DNA from: Stichopus chloronotus
Lineage: Eukaryota; Echinodermata; Holothuroidea; Aspidochirotida; Stichopodidae
DNA length: 64,000 nucleotides
Reading direction: 5' to 3'
NCBI GenBank assembly: GCA_021234535.1
Contig: CM037850.1
Span: forward strand, 21,688,446 to 21,752,445
Shown here: positions 31,905-42,594 of the stretch, in pieces
How the letters are laid out: the number at the start of each line of letters is the position of its first letter
Position numbering within the stretch: the stretch's first letter is position 1
The notes under the pieces: model-generated
Seen by the model: only the letters and a program-made list of their open reading frames with translations
Told to the model about the DNA's origin: nothing
The model's database searches: none
Program-made: the position numbers and the translations under genes

Positions 31905-32800
31905 TATGGCGTCAGTGTAAAGAAACTACAAACATGGCTGATGTTTTTTCTCGATTTTGTATTACCCCGCTAGTGCTGTGTAAAAGATTGCAGTGGAAAA
32001 ACATTATGCTAAATGTTCCAAAAACTTACCATAACGGTGTTAATTGGTGAAAATTTGACCTCCTGTTTTGAAAGTTTCGGTCCTTATCACCAACCTTAGA
32101 CCAGGCCTACAGCAGCACGGTCCCATGCATGTTGCGTGTTTTGCGCTAAGAAAATCAGCCGTGATTTATTGCATTTTCTCTGCTGCAGAAAGTCGAGTAC
32201 TCAAGCCTAGGTTTTCTTATCAGGCAGTCTTGCTGGAAACCTGTGACTTCCATAGTTAAAGGAACGAACTAACGAAAAGCCGTAGCGTTGCCACTATTAA
32301 ATTCCGTTCAGTGTATAATCATGCAATACGGCACTACTCGATAATATAGTTCTATGAGTATGTATAAAACACATAATGCATTGTACAACACATGTAACTT
32401 TTTTATCTTGTGTACGTTTTGGTGTACTGAGCATAGTGCTTCATTTTCATTTGCCTGTTCAAGCAACATTCGATTTGGACTGAATCAGTTTCTCCACGCT
32501 GCAGAATATTTTAGATTTCCCCAAATTTGATTTTATGTGAGACTGTCAGTTTGAACCTGTGTAGTTTTCCCTACTTGATTCACTCAAACAAATGACAATA
32601 GAGTTGGATATGAAATGTCTTTGTTTACAGTTATGTCAAATTCACGCCATCACTTTAAACTTGGTTGTACTTTATACAGGATATTGTTCACATTCATGAA
32701 TTAATTATGAGATCAGAACGTAATCTCTAAAACTAGCACAGAATACTTCGTTCTTATTTTCCTTCTCCTTTTTTTCTCCCCCACCTTTTGTTCTTTCTTT
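31905..32800. other. Intron 8, nothing recognised
   Basis: No repeat or coding feature that I can support. It ends in a long pyrimidine tract (32758-32800) before exon 9. Confidence 0.4.
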
Positions 32801-32802
32801 AG

Positions 32803-33090
32803 AACAAATATTTTACAAACTTGGCTCTCATAATAATGGTATGCTTCTGTTTAGCGTCTGCGTTTATCTCTCTCATGTTACCTGAAACTGTCGGTACAAC
32901 TCAGCCGGAGACTCCCTCTGACCTGCAGAAATTGTTTGATGACCATAGAATCTTCACATGTTTAAGTAAAGGAAAGAGATGGCCAGCTAAGAAGTCTCAG
33001 CAGCTGCAACAAGTTCAACTCTCAGGAATCACGAGACTGAGAACTGACGATATCACTTCGACGACGAGTAAAACTAATTTAGTTTATTAG
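32803..33090 (+). CDS. SLC22-like last exon (plus-strand copy)
   Basis: Encodes TM12 and the cytoplasmic tail: 'NKYFTNLALIIMVCFCLASA', 'FISLMLPETVGTTQPETPSD', then a polar tail ending '...TSTTSKTNLVY' and TAG. 'LMLPETVG' matches the family's C-terminal 'LLPET.g..LP.t..d'. The acceptor follows a strong pyrimidine tract (tctttctttag). The frame is intact. Confidence 0.88.
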   Translation, partial: NKYFTNLALIIMVCFCLASAFISLMLPETVGTTQPETPSDLQKLFDDHRIFTCLSKGKRWPAKKSQQLQQVQLSGITRLRTDDITSTTSKTNLVY

Positions 33091-33099
33091 AAGCATTTC

Positions 33100-35450
33100 A
33101 AAGAATTAATATACTGAGCAGTTTAAGTTTTCAATTAAGGAAGAACCCAAGAAACTGTAGTCATTCCGCAACTGGTTTTATGTACCGTCGTAAATAGCGT
33201 AGAAAACCCAACACATTACTTTGCACCCACAAGCTTGTGAAAAGATAAACTAACAACTTTCAGACAAAAATCCTTTGTCCGACCCGTATTGACACGCTGT
33301 AGCCAAAACATGTCGCATGTGTATGGCGGGGTGCAACGAAGTAGTAAAGATGTGAAATGACACAGTAGACATATAAAACGAAATAGTAGCAGGTATCTAT
33401 GAATACCCTTTACGCTTTACGAACCTAGTTTTCTCTCTTTAAAGTCCTCCTTTAAATGAAACTTCTTTGGTTGAAATATGCCTTCAACATTGACAACAGT
33501 GACATCTCCTTCTATCTCCTAGGTCAAACAGTCGCTCACTATGATTTGCAGATTCTGCGCGCGAAACTCCCTGCGCTATCCAACCCCCCCCCCCCCCCCA
33601 CCACGCTGTTTGTTCACCCCATCATTTATTGGCGTGTTTGTACCATGGAGGAAGTACTTCCATGTTTCTACCATACTGTAATTCATGGCAGCCAAAAAAA
33701 AAAAAAGAAGTCGCAGGAACTACATAATAATTCGTAGGGAACGATATAATATCTCGTCGGCCCTTAAACGACAAAATAGGTGATACGAACGACATAGTAA
33801 GTCGTTGGAACGACTGTGCTTCGTAGGTATGACTTAATTGGTGCTGAGAACGACATAATAAGTCGTGGCCAAAACATAAAAAAAAATGTTTGCATGGGAC
33901 TGTTGCTCCTTCGTATCAGTGAGACCTCACTTTCGTACTTACGTAATGCCTGCCATTCTATTTCGTAGAATCAACACACCGAGATCGAGTTTAAGATTGT
34001 AATTCCACATAACTTATGGCTAGGGTAGCTTCATTGTTTGATCCCAGATTTCTAAATTTACGAATAATAGTCTTCTCCCACAAAACGTTGAATTTCTAGT
34101 ACATGCACATATCATATAGGCTGGTGGATGAGTGCAAAAGCACAGTCACACTTTCCGCGCCAGGTATTTCATTGTCATTCCTCCATCAAGGAATATCAGG
34201 CTTAATGAATGCATAGAGATAAATATAAATTTAGTATATTTCCCCATACAAACTTGAGGAGTCGTACATAAGAATATCATCACAAACTATCGGTTGTTTT
34301 TTGGACAAAGAATTTAGCCAATGTTGGTGAGATTTATAGATCTTAAACAATCATATTTGTCCAAATTGTGTACCGAATTATTACATTTCCACTCAAAATT
34401 AGCTTGGTGAGGGCAAAGAATAAGACGTTTACCTAACAACAAGGAAAATTGAGTCATAACTTGAAAACGTCTGAAAGACATATCTCATTTCAAAACTAAC
34501 ATCAAATATAACACCATTTTGCATCTACGTTACAGAAATGCCTAACAATAATTAAATAAGAAAATAAATACCTGTAACAGCAAATAAAAACTGTAGAAAC
34601 ACTAAATCATCTAAAATGTGAGATAAAAAAAAAAAAAAAAACAACAAAACAAGAGGGCAATCCACGGAGTTGCGTATCTCATCGCCAATATGCTACTGAT
34701 TTCAACACAGGGCCTGCACATGGGGATTTGTAATATTTGCAACCACATCTCACAGAGACCTAGTTCTGGGCACTGATCGTAAATTAGAGCCAAATATTCT
34801 TCAAGCATAAGATGGTGGTAAGCAGAAGAACCGAATATGGCAATACTCTTAGGTAGCAAAACTTAAGCCTGTAGCCTGGTGCCACTACTTAGGATCAAGT
34901 AACAGTAACAATAACTGCTCAAACATATCTGTGCATATTACTCTACATAAAACAATTATAACGTTGGGTTATTCCATATAGGTTAGGCTTAGTGGTTACA
35001 GTTAGGGGCAGGATGTAAGAGCATTCCTCTATGGGTTCTTTGCACATTAGTCTGCTATTTACCTGTGCAGGACATGGTACTGTTAAAATTATAGTTTGAC
35101 TTAAAAATAATGTTCTCATAATTGACAGGGATGTTGAAAGACATTATCCACAGAGTTCAGTTCTGCTAAATATGTTTTAGATAAAGTTAAAAAGGTGGTG
35201 TCTATTGACCCCAATGCAGGCTCTAAGTATTTACCAAACAATTTCACTTACTTTTACAAATTTAAATCCTAAAGAGGAATCACAATTATCATTAATAGCC
35301 ATACTGTGGACATAAGCATATAAAAGCATTGAAGTTTTCATCGTGGCAGTACAATTTACTTAGTATATTTTACAAGAACCTAAAATGTAACCACAGTTCA
35401 TATTGGCATGAAAAGAGCCTATGGGTCTATATATTTCTGCTAAATGTTAT
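33100..35450. other. Unassigned spacer with minor repeats
   Basis: Contains C16 at 33584-33599 and a block at 33700-33870 with several 'acgacataataagtcgt'-like palindromic words, possibly a relic of a non-autonomous element. An A18 run lies near 34625. No gene is seen. Confidence 0.4.
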
Positions 35451-35454
35451 AAAA

Positions 35455-35502
35455 GTATATATATATATATATATATATATAGATATAGATATATATATAT
35501 TG
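35455..35502. repeat. (TA)n microsatellite
   Basis: Nearly pure 'tatatata' with a few 'gata' interruptions. It is followed at about 35577-35600 by a short (ACGT)n run. Confidence 0.9.
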
Positions 35503-35639
35503 TGTAAAGTGCCGTATTCATTATGCTACTATGTAGAACGATCGGTAGAATCGTGAAGTCTTGCTTTTATTAGTTCATACGTACGTACGTACGTACATAC
35601 GTGCGTGGAGTCGAGACATACCTACCTACGTGAGCTGCG

Positions 35640-35984
35640 TGTTAGTTCTAGATCTGTCGTTGCCTTGTAATGTTTACTAGACGTCTATCAGTTTCGTTGT
35701 GATTTGCCTGCATTGCTAATTAGTTGGCCACGCCCACTAGTAGGGAGTGATATCCAATGAGATCACTTGCATTTCACAGACAACCCTCTGTAGCCAATAG
35801 GAATAGGGGATTGATTATTTTGCTTGTTATTTCGTATTATTTTACTTGTTTATTTGGTATAAATACCAGTGTATTCTTGCCATTTTGTGTGTCTTATTCT
35901 GCCCTGGATGTGATGATATATCGCACCGCCAATCTGAAACTCATGTTGTGTCTTATTTCCAAGAGTTAAGTTCTGGCCTTAACA
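35640..35984 (+). mobile_element. Candidate solo LTR with CCAAT and TATA boxes
   Basis: The segment begins TGTTAG and ends CTTAACA (TGTTA/TAACA ends). It contains 'tagccaatag' at 35791-35800 and TATAAATA at 35858-35865, about 65 bp apart, the layout of a retroviral-type promoter. No internal coding region adjoins it, so it would be a solo LTR. The five bases on either side do not form a clear duplication, so the boundaries are tentative. Confidence 0.35.
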
Positions 35985-35989
35985 ACGGA

Positions 35990-38900
35990 TTTCCCATCAC
36001 TTTCACCCGCCTCGGCACGCTACAATATATATGTATATCAAAGTTAGTCAATTATCGCAAATTCAAAGTAAATTCAGGTTATACATGTATCATTGATCCA
36101 TGTAATACCGCAACCCACCAACTGCAGATAATACGCCTGTTTCATTAATGAATGCAACAACACACTGCAACCGATGTGCTTCTTTGATTTATGTATGAAT
36201 TCATACATACTTGATAAGAATGCTCAACTCTTATTGGCCGAATTCAGTCAGGTGACCATTTATTATCCAATGATCAATTTCTCCACACTCATGCCTATCC
36301 TCGAGGCGGTGTCACAGCTCTCAGATGATTTAAAAGGGGCCAAAACGTGCTTGGCTATGTAAAATAGTACCGGCATTTTGTCGCTTTATTACTCTCTTAT
36401 TATCGGAAAGGATATTTTGAAACTTTGTTGCTGTCAGAAATTATCCAACCGTCTACCCCCTCCCCTCCCCCACATCATGTCGTTTTCTTTCCACTGCCGG
36501 TATGGTTCTGCTCACGGCGGGTATTGCGAGCTCGCATGGCATACACGTGGCAATGTTTTTTTTTAAACAGAAGCATATAGTGACACGTGGCCACGTGGAT
36601 GGGGGGGGGGGGGGTAGGGGCATACCATACCACTGGGGTAAATGTGAGATTAATCTCCACATTTTTACATATTAATGGATTGCAGATAACTTCACAAAAT
36701 CACTGCCTTCGTCAAATAATTAGGAAAATGTCAAAGGCAATCTAAATTAAGACATTAGTTGCGAAGCAAAGGAACATCGTCAAATGTGGAGGTATTTACA
36801 TATATATGATAAACAAACAAAGATCTAATCATATACCGGTACACTGCGGAGCGTAAACCAGGAAGAAAGTCAATGAGCATGGGCAGATCAGTTCGGGTGC
36901 ATGTGGGGGGGGGGGGGAGTTAATATTCTTCCCCCACTTCTCCAGAAGCTCCTCTCCACCCGACAATTGACTCTCATTTCACACAGAAACTAGGAAACTT
37001 TGAAAACCTTGGCAACTCATTTCACATCGAGACTTTGGAAATTTTGTAAATATCAGTGATTTTCGTTGATCAAGCACAACCAAATAATTTCTCATATGAT
37101 GTGTTTGACTTACTTGACACGAGTCATTTTTTCCCCGACGCCCTGCTTGTATCCGACACTGGTAATTAGAGTGGGTTTCAGCGGAATGTCCTGGTATACG
37201 ATCGCCACCATAATTAGATAATGAACCATCTCATAATTATCCATAACTACTCGAAAAATGTGTCCCATACATATTTTATTAGAGGCTTTCCAGGTACATC
37301 ATATGGTGTTTGTTGGTGTACGGCTAAGGGTACCAGTACCCCTGGGTTGGGAAACTAAGACTATAGAAAGTAAAGGGTCAAGACGAAAACCACTGACTTA
37401 TAGCCATAGGCACAAAAGAGCAATGGCACCACTTTTCATCCACTGAAAGAATAAAAAATTAAAACAAATAAGAAACCCGAAGAGTAAAATGGGAAAAAAA
37501 AATTCAGCACCCAATGCCTTATGATTACCGAAAAATCAATTGCATCTGGTGCCAGGCTTGAAAACCGACTGCAGGTCGTCCTGTGAATTCTACGACTGGA
37601 TGACAGTGGAAGGTGTCTTCATTATTCATGTTACATCATCTAGACCTGCGTTTAGGTGCTATGCATAATGCCATGTCTATGCCCTGTCAGCTTGCACGGA
37701 ACATTGAGCAGATAAACATATAGGCCTACATTCATGAAAAAAACGAAACTTTGGGTAAAGACGGCTGAATACTAACGTAACTATCATGACCATAAAAGTC
37801 AGATCTGTTAATGGGTTTGATAACAGGATTAACCATGCATGGAGTTATCCTTGTTACTTTGACTAATTCTCTACGCTGTTCAAGTGTAAACTGGTTACAT
37901 ACGAAGTAACTTGCGCCTGATTGGCAGCACATACTGAAAGCCGGGTGTGCTTCGGTGTGGTACCCCCAGTTATCATCTGGTTACAGTACCATTGGCTTAT
38001 AGAATATTTCGTAAAGCGAAAATTAGAATGTCTGCAATGAAAGTTCAATGCACTGGAAGTGTGTTTTCCGGTGTTCTATCAAGTTTTGTTTACACAAAAA
38101 TCCTGTACACCTAGGCATCACCGGAAGATGGCGGTCTTCTTAATCATGTTGCCACAATTCCCTCTCAAGCTCTCCATTAGTTAAGAAGTTGCAGGGATAA
38201 GATCCGTACTTCAAGGCTTAGTATATTGCTTATAACCTCCCCCCCCCCCCCCCCGGAAGTGTCGTTTCCGCCCATCTGGGGCACTGTGATAGTCCATCCC
38301 TTTTACGCTCAGCGATAAGTGATGGTGACTCTTCTCTTGGAAGTCCAACCTCCTTAACATATCGCTGAATATGTCCTGGCCTGAATAATCATGTAATTAT
38401 GCCCGTGGTTTTAAAATCCGGCTGAGGGAAATAAATAAAACTGGACATGCGAAGTACCATTTCCCGCTCTCTGTACTTTAATTTGTCAAACATTTTGTCG
38501 TGCGCTAGGAGGCCAACTGATTTTGGCGTTTTGCTAAGATAGTGAGAAAAACGTTGTAATAAGCAAGTAGTTTTTACTTCTGGTAAAACTTTTTGAATGA
38601 AATGTGTTGCTCACATCTTCGGGTTCTTGGTCCTCCTTGGTCTTCATTGGTCTGTACGTTCTTTGGAGTAGTCGATCATTTACATTTGAATCCGGTGTTG
38701 ATAAATCCTGGCTACACCAGTAATGGAAATCTCTATTTTCTGTCTGAATGGCGATAGAAAAAAATACAAATAAATACGGAATAAATTGGAACGATACTGA
38801 AATGTTACAATGTCTCTCTCAGGTTTAGACTGATCCAAGTTACAATGTACAAACTATTTCTTACATTAGGCTAAAATGACTATGATATTACCAACTAGAG

Positions 38901-40430
38901 GGCAACAGATATCAATATTACAATGGTATTACCTGGTTTACAAGTAACTCGTAAAGGCTTTTAAATTTTGGAGTAATACTGTAGTTTGGCTATTTGGGCA
39001 GGACTACCACAACGAGAACTCGAAACATAATTTGGAGTAAAACGGTGACTCTTATCAGAGCTGATAGGTAGGATAGAAAGATTAACTTTAGGTAGTGCCA
39101 CATCAGTTGCTTAGGATTCGGATAACAAATTAACGAAACTGAGAACCAAATCAGATGATTGGTTTGGGACCTTAAGCAGTATCAAAAATAGGCAGAGAAG
39201 ATAATACATTTAAGTGTCGTTGAGATAAGTTTGCTAAACGTCGATTAAGACAATCATTATAATCATCAAGTTATAGCAAACAACATCATAAAGGCTGGCA
39301 AAGTGATAGCGTCTCTTGTCATCAGATCAGTGCATTCTGCAGGGATGGACATCGTTCAGTACTGTCGAATAACACGAACATAACATCATAGGATAGAGTT
39401 GCACGAGGAATGACATCATTTTATTTCAACACGGATTTTGAAAGCCCATCAAATTTAAGATGAATAATTTTTCTTGCCAAGTGACATAGCGATATCAGTG
39501 TTATATGAATTAGTTTGATTATATTGTCGAATGCCCTAAAAAAAAATATCTTACAACCCTTGTTGTAATGTAAATTAAGCTGAATACTGGATTGTAATTT
39601 GAGTGAAACTCTTTCTATGCGTCATGTTGGCTGGTTATCAAGCAGTACATTGATGTGGATATTATTGAATAGATCTCTTCACCGCAGGCTCGAATAACGA
39701 ACCATAAATTACATCATACGTCGTTGATTGCCCATCCCGTGTATTAGAATCTGATCACGCTGCTTGTTAATAATGGTACGGTTAGATCCGACAAAGACGT
39801 CTCTCCTGGATGTAAGCCATCGAAGATAATAAAACATATCTTCGTAAATCTGATGAGTGATAATTAACAATTAGGTAATATTCTACCTTTGGGTGGACAA
39901 ACGAAAGTGAAAGTAACCTTGTATAACCTTCTTTACAGTAATTAAAACGAACATAAACGGAATCTTCCTTACTCTCAAACACAAGTACGCGATAGATTTG
40001 GATCTAAACACGACAGAGATAAGTCACTGCTGACTGCCAATTACATTTTCAAAGGTAATCAAGTACATAACAATACCAGTGACAAAGCTGTTAGTCGTAA
40101 ACATAACCAAGTTGAGAGGGAGGACAATTGTAGAAAAGATAAAAAGGGTGCCATCTATCAAGAAAACGCAAACTCATTCAAGAGGGAAAACTGTCTGTCT
40201 TAGGTCCCACGCTGATAAAAAAGAAAAAAGGAGGTAAAAATTATTATTTGGCTCAATAATATTGTTTTTACTCTCTGAGAGTTTGAAAGTCAATATTTGA
40301 TGTCTTAAGAGCTGAGTTGCTCTCGTCAGAGTGTTTTGGCATTCATTCTGCCAGCAATGCAGATGAAATAAAATTGAAAAAGAAGGTCCATTGAACAGAG
40401 GACTTCTCAAATTACTGTTTTAGTTGTTAA
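35990..40430. other. Unassigned spacer
   Basis: AT-rich, with G14 at 36601-36614, G13 at 36905-36917 and C16 at 38239-38254. Short open frames exist but none shows a recognisable domain. I see no transposon ends or RNA genes. Confidence 0.4.
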
Positions 40431-40435
40431 TGTTT

Positions 40436-41228
40436 TTGCTCATTACTAATACTACAGAGTTTTCTGCCCATTAGTGATACTAGAGTGCAGCACTTTTGGC
40501 TCATTACTGATAAGAAAGGGGTGCAACTCCCGGTTCGTTGCTCATGCTAGGGAGTTGTTCCTTTTAAATTATTACTTTTTTGCTGAAGAGTCGCTCTTTT
40601 CTGTTCATTAGTGACACTACAGAGTTGCCCTTGTGGCTCATTACTGATAAAAGAAAGGTTACTCGTCCCGACTCATTGCTCCTTTGCTCCTTTTAAATTA
40701 TTACTTACACTACAGAGTTACTTCTTTCTGTTCACTTAGTTATGGTAGAGTGAAGCCATTTTGGATCATTACTGATGAAAGTAAGGTACACCTACTGGTC
40801 CATTGCTCATACTGGAGAGTGGTTCCTTTTAACTCATTACTGATATAGAAAGTTGCTCCTTTTAGGGCTTAAAAATTGTTCACTTTATCATCAGTCATTA
40901 CTGATGATTACTCCCCACTGCTGATACTAGCGTCAGTGTTGCTTCATTCTGCTAATCATTGATACTTGAATGTTGCTCCTGTATGACTGATACTAAAGAG
41001 TTGTTTAAATTACTTCAGTATGTTAGCTCCTTATGTATGTTATTTACTGCTCACATATTAAAAGTTTTGCTCATTTCGCTCTTTTCGCTCATTTTTGGTA
41101 CAAGAGGATTGCTCCGTTTCTGTTAATTACTAATAGTAAAGAGATGCTCCTATTACTGAGTTGATCGTTCTTGCTCAATTCTGATTACAGAGAGTTGCTC
41201 CTATTTGCCCATTATTGATACCAGGAGT
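40436..41228. repeat. Degenerate minisatellite, about 40-bp unit
   Basis: Roughly 18-20 diverged copies of 'gctcattactgatactagag' plus 'agttgctccttttt'. The spacing drifts and indels are common, so this is an old array. It adjoins the LINE remnants to the right. Confidence 0.8.
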
Positions 41229-41579
41229 AGACTTCGCTTAAACAGACTACTGCTGACGATCGCACAGGACGGACGTTAGATCTACAAAAACAACTCACCA
41301 ATGCGTCATTCCGCATCTTTTTATGGCTGTGTGGGCTGCAATATGAGTAATAATATGAAAAACCTGTGCACGCAGATAGGGAACTGTATTTATGACCTTC
41401 GTATCATGAGCCCTCATTAATGATCCGGTGCAGTTTAAGATGTATTTCTTCTTTTCTTCTTTCTACACTATACTGTTTCTTATGTAAATCAGCATACGGC
41501 TGCAGTGAAGCTCAGTTAATTGAAGGGGCAATTCAGTCCCGATCAAGGACCCTGAAAAAAAGTCACACAACAGAAACAA

Positions 41580-42040
41580 AAAAAGTACAAAACTCAAGCC
41601 CGGTCACAAAGTTTAAAGTACTTGTTTAGTGTATTCTTTAACACTTTGACACCGACTTTTTGCCATCGCTTCATCCTCGGGCAACACATTCCGCTCATTT
41701 ACCCTCTGAGAAAAGAAATAAGTATCGATCCTACTTTAAACCCTTGTAATTTTACTATTTGCAAACTTGAAAAAAAAATCAGAAAATGATAAATTATCAA
41801 ATCCAAGAACAATCTTGTAGAGTTCTATCATGTAATCTTCTCAGCTCAAGTGAAGTGAGATTTAAGAGACGTAACCTACTGCTATAGGGAACCGCCTTCA
41901 AGGAACTAATAAATCTAATAGTCCTGAGTTGGACTTTCTCAAGTAAATCCTTATCTTTAAAAAATATGGGTTTCAAGATTGAACAGCATACTCTAAATGA
42001 GCTGGACTAACCAACTGCTTAATTACAGCGCCTAAAAACA
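41580..42040 (-). mobile_element. LINE remnant (CR1-like C-terminal region)
   Basis: The minus strand reads 'LVSPAHLEYAVQS', a TGA where Trp is expected, 'NPYFLKDKDLLEKVQLRTIR', 'FISSLKAVPYSSRLRLLNLT', 'SLELRRL', and further on 'FFSQRVNERNVLPEDE'. This is the standard C-terminus of CR1-like LINEs ('pHLEYan.vWnPy..kdi..LEkvQrr.tr..', '...RL..L.l.sLe.RR'). It differs in sequence from the intact LINE just to the right, so it is a separate, dead insertion. Confidence 0.7.
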
Positions 42041-42594
42041 ATGTCTTTTAATTGCTTAAAAGTCGTGTGACATACATCTAGAAAAGAGGTAGCTTTCATT
42101 CAGACATTGCAAAATGAAACCCTGAATGACAATTCGTTGGAACTTTGCTCATATCTATCATCGATTTTGAGATATAACTTTTTAAAGTTTGATGAAAATG
42201 CAAAACAGATGTTGTGGAGTGTTGCACAGTGTTTATTTATTATTTATTTATTAACATTTGAAAGGAGGGTAAGACTCGGTTAGCAAAGAATGCTAATCTC
42301 CCCCGAGGACCTCGTGTAAAATGACATGAAAGTACAGAGAAAAAATACAAAAGAGTAAAACAATGAAAACAAGGTAAAGTATACAAGCAAGAGAATGCAT
42401 AAACACATGGACCAGAATAAAGTAGAAATATAAAACAAAATAAAGGAGTAAATTAAATGTGAATAGAAAGTTGAAGAATGAAACACAGATGAGTAACACA
42501 GATAAGAACGTAAATTTTTAAAACAGGATTAAAGAATTAAACAGTTAACATGTGATAACAAATTAAAATCATTTGATTCACTGAAATCATGAGA

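Larger units (their letters stand above)
26485..33090 (+). pseudogene. SLC22-like (organic cation/carnitine-type) transporter, nine exons, with lesions
   Basis: A complete set of exons for a 12-TM major facilitator transporter of the SLC22 family, which moves organic cations, anions or zwitterions across the plasma membrane. Exons: 26485-26799, 27697-27927, 28219-28419, 29250-29498, 30012-30146, 30296-30381, 31096-31209, 31817-31898, 32803-33090. Phases run 0,0,2,2,2,1,2,0 and agree at every junction. Seen motifs: HC..HSG.SLEE loop, WSLVC, motif A (GGPVADRYGRRP), FIPESVRWLL, SDLFPPTMR and LMLPETVG. Lesions: a 4-base insertion giving a stop in exon 3 (28345-28348); a 1-base deletion (about 31137-31141) and a TGA (31169-31171) in exon 7; and TAA instead of a GT donor after exon 8. 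Exons 1, 2, 4, 5, 6 and 9 are intact. It is either a recent pseudogene or an assembly with indel errors. The head-to-head paralogue lies to the left on the minus strand. Confidence 0.85.
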
